Assembly (NCBI RefSeq): GCF_016863175.1
Contig: NZ_BOOJ01000009.1
Span: 51,691-115,690 of the forward strand
Length of the DNA stretch: 64,000 nt
Direction of reading: 5' to 3'
From: Paraplanobispora siamensis
Lineage (GTDB): Bacteria; Actinomycetota; Actinomycetes; Streptosporangiales; Streptosporangiaceae
Part shown: positions 63,947 to 64,000 of the stretch, in pieces
Position numbering within the stretch: position 1 is the stretch's first letter
Layout of the letters: every line of letters starts with the position of its first letter
Made by a program: the position numbers and the translations under genes
The notes under the pieces: generated by a model
What the model was told of the DNA's origin: nothing
The model's database searches: none
The model's input: only the letters and a program-made list of their open reading frames with translations

Positions 63947-64000
63947 AGAGGGGTTGCCTCGGAGACGGGGCAGTCGGAATTCCCGGCAGATCAGCTCGGA

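Overview
The window is about 64 kb of very GC-rich, gene-dense DNA from a filamentous actinomycete. GTG starts, AGGAGG-type ribosome binding sites, several apparently leaderless starts, SARP/AfsR-type regulators, F420-type LLM oxidoreductases, Tat-dependent lipoproteins and secreted modular chitinases all point there. The style suggests Streptosporangiaceae or relatives, but that placement is inference. I see no phage, transposon or CRISPR array; this looks like ordinary chromosome with several accessory clusters.

Layout. 1-1.4 kb: the 5' part of an archaeal-type aspartyl-tRNA synthetase gene behind a T-box leader RNA. 1.4-5.6 kb: a quinone-oxidoreductase-like MDR enzyme divergent from an ArsR-type repressor, an ABC exporter pair, and a DivIVA-domain protein. 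5.6-13.4 kb: a polyamine (putrescine) uptake and catabolism locus with an Lrp regulator, an aminobutyraldehyde-type dehydrogenase, PotA-D-B-C transporter genes and a PuuB-like flavin oxidase. 13.5-15.6 kb: a dienelactone-hydrolase-like protein and a DUF418 membrane protein. 15.9-17.8 kb: propionyl-CoA synthetase. 17.8-23.1 kb: a fructose-type sugar locus (PfkB kinase, substrate-binding protein, permease, single-domain ATPase, LacI repressor) around a 32-bp double-palindrome operator. 23.3-24.4 kb: GH19 chitinase. 24.5-29.9 kb: a rifampin-phosphotransferase-like PEP-utilising enzyme, a Cys-containing ArsR-like regulator, DoxX and a ferredoxin-reductase-type flavoprotein. 30.2-33.3 kb: lipoprotein, MFS transporter, acyl-ACP desaturase. 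33.5-40 kb: a large AfsR-like regulator overlapping a convergent DUF998 gene, then glycosyltransferase, DMT and DedA genes. 40.3-45.2 kb: a NarL-type two-component pair, a membrane protein, an LLM oxidoreductase and a VC0807-like protein. 45.5-47.8 kb: LysE exporter, Lrp regulator, nitroreductase. 48.3-53.6 kb: three consecutive GH18 chitinases behind an operator and a structured leader. 53.7-58.1 kb: a polytopic membrane protein, then a translationally coupled MoxR-type AAA ATPase and metallopeptidase/vWA protein. 58.1-63.7 kb: PhzF-like protein, FadD17-like acyl-CoA ligase, an alpha-toroid-like protein, AraC regulator and AI-2E family transporter. The window closes on a strong rRNA-type promoter.

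The most notable signals are: the T-box before aspS, whose specifier and UGGC bulge both fit tRNA-Asp; short tandem duplications that straddle stop codons and usually repeat the stop in frame; the MoxR/metallopeptidase-vWA pair whose peptidase has a degenerate N-terminal duplicate; a CAAGCGCTTG palindrome shared by two acyl-CoA ligase genes 41 kb apart; and a 273-bp antisense overlap between the AfsR-like and DUF998 genes.
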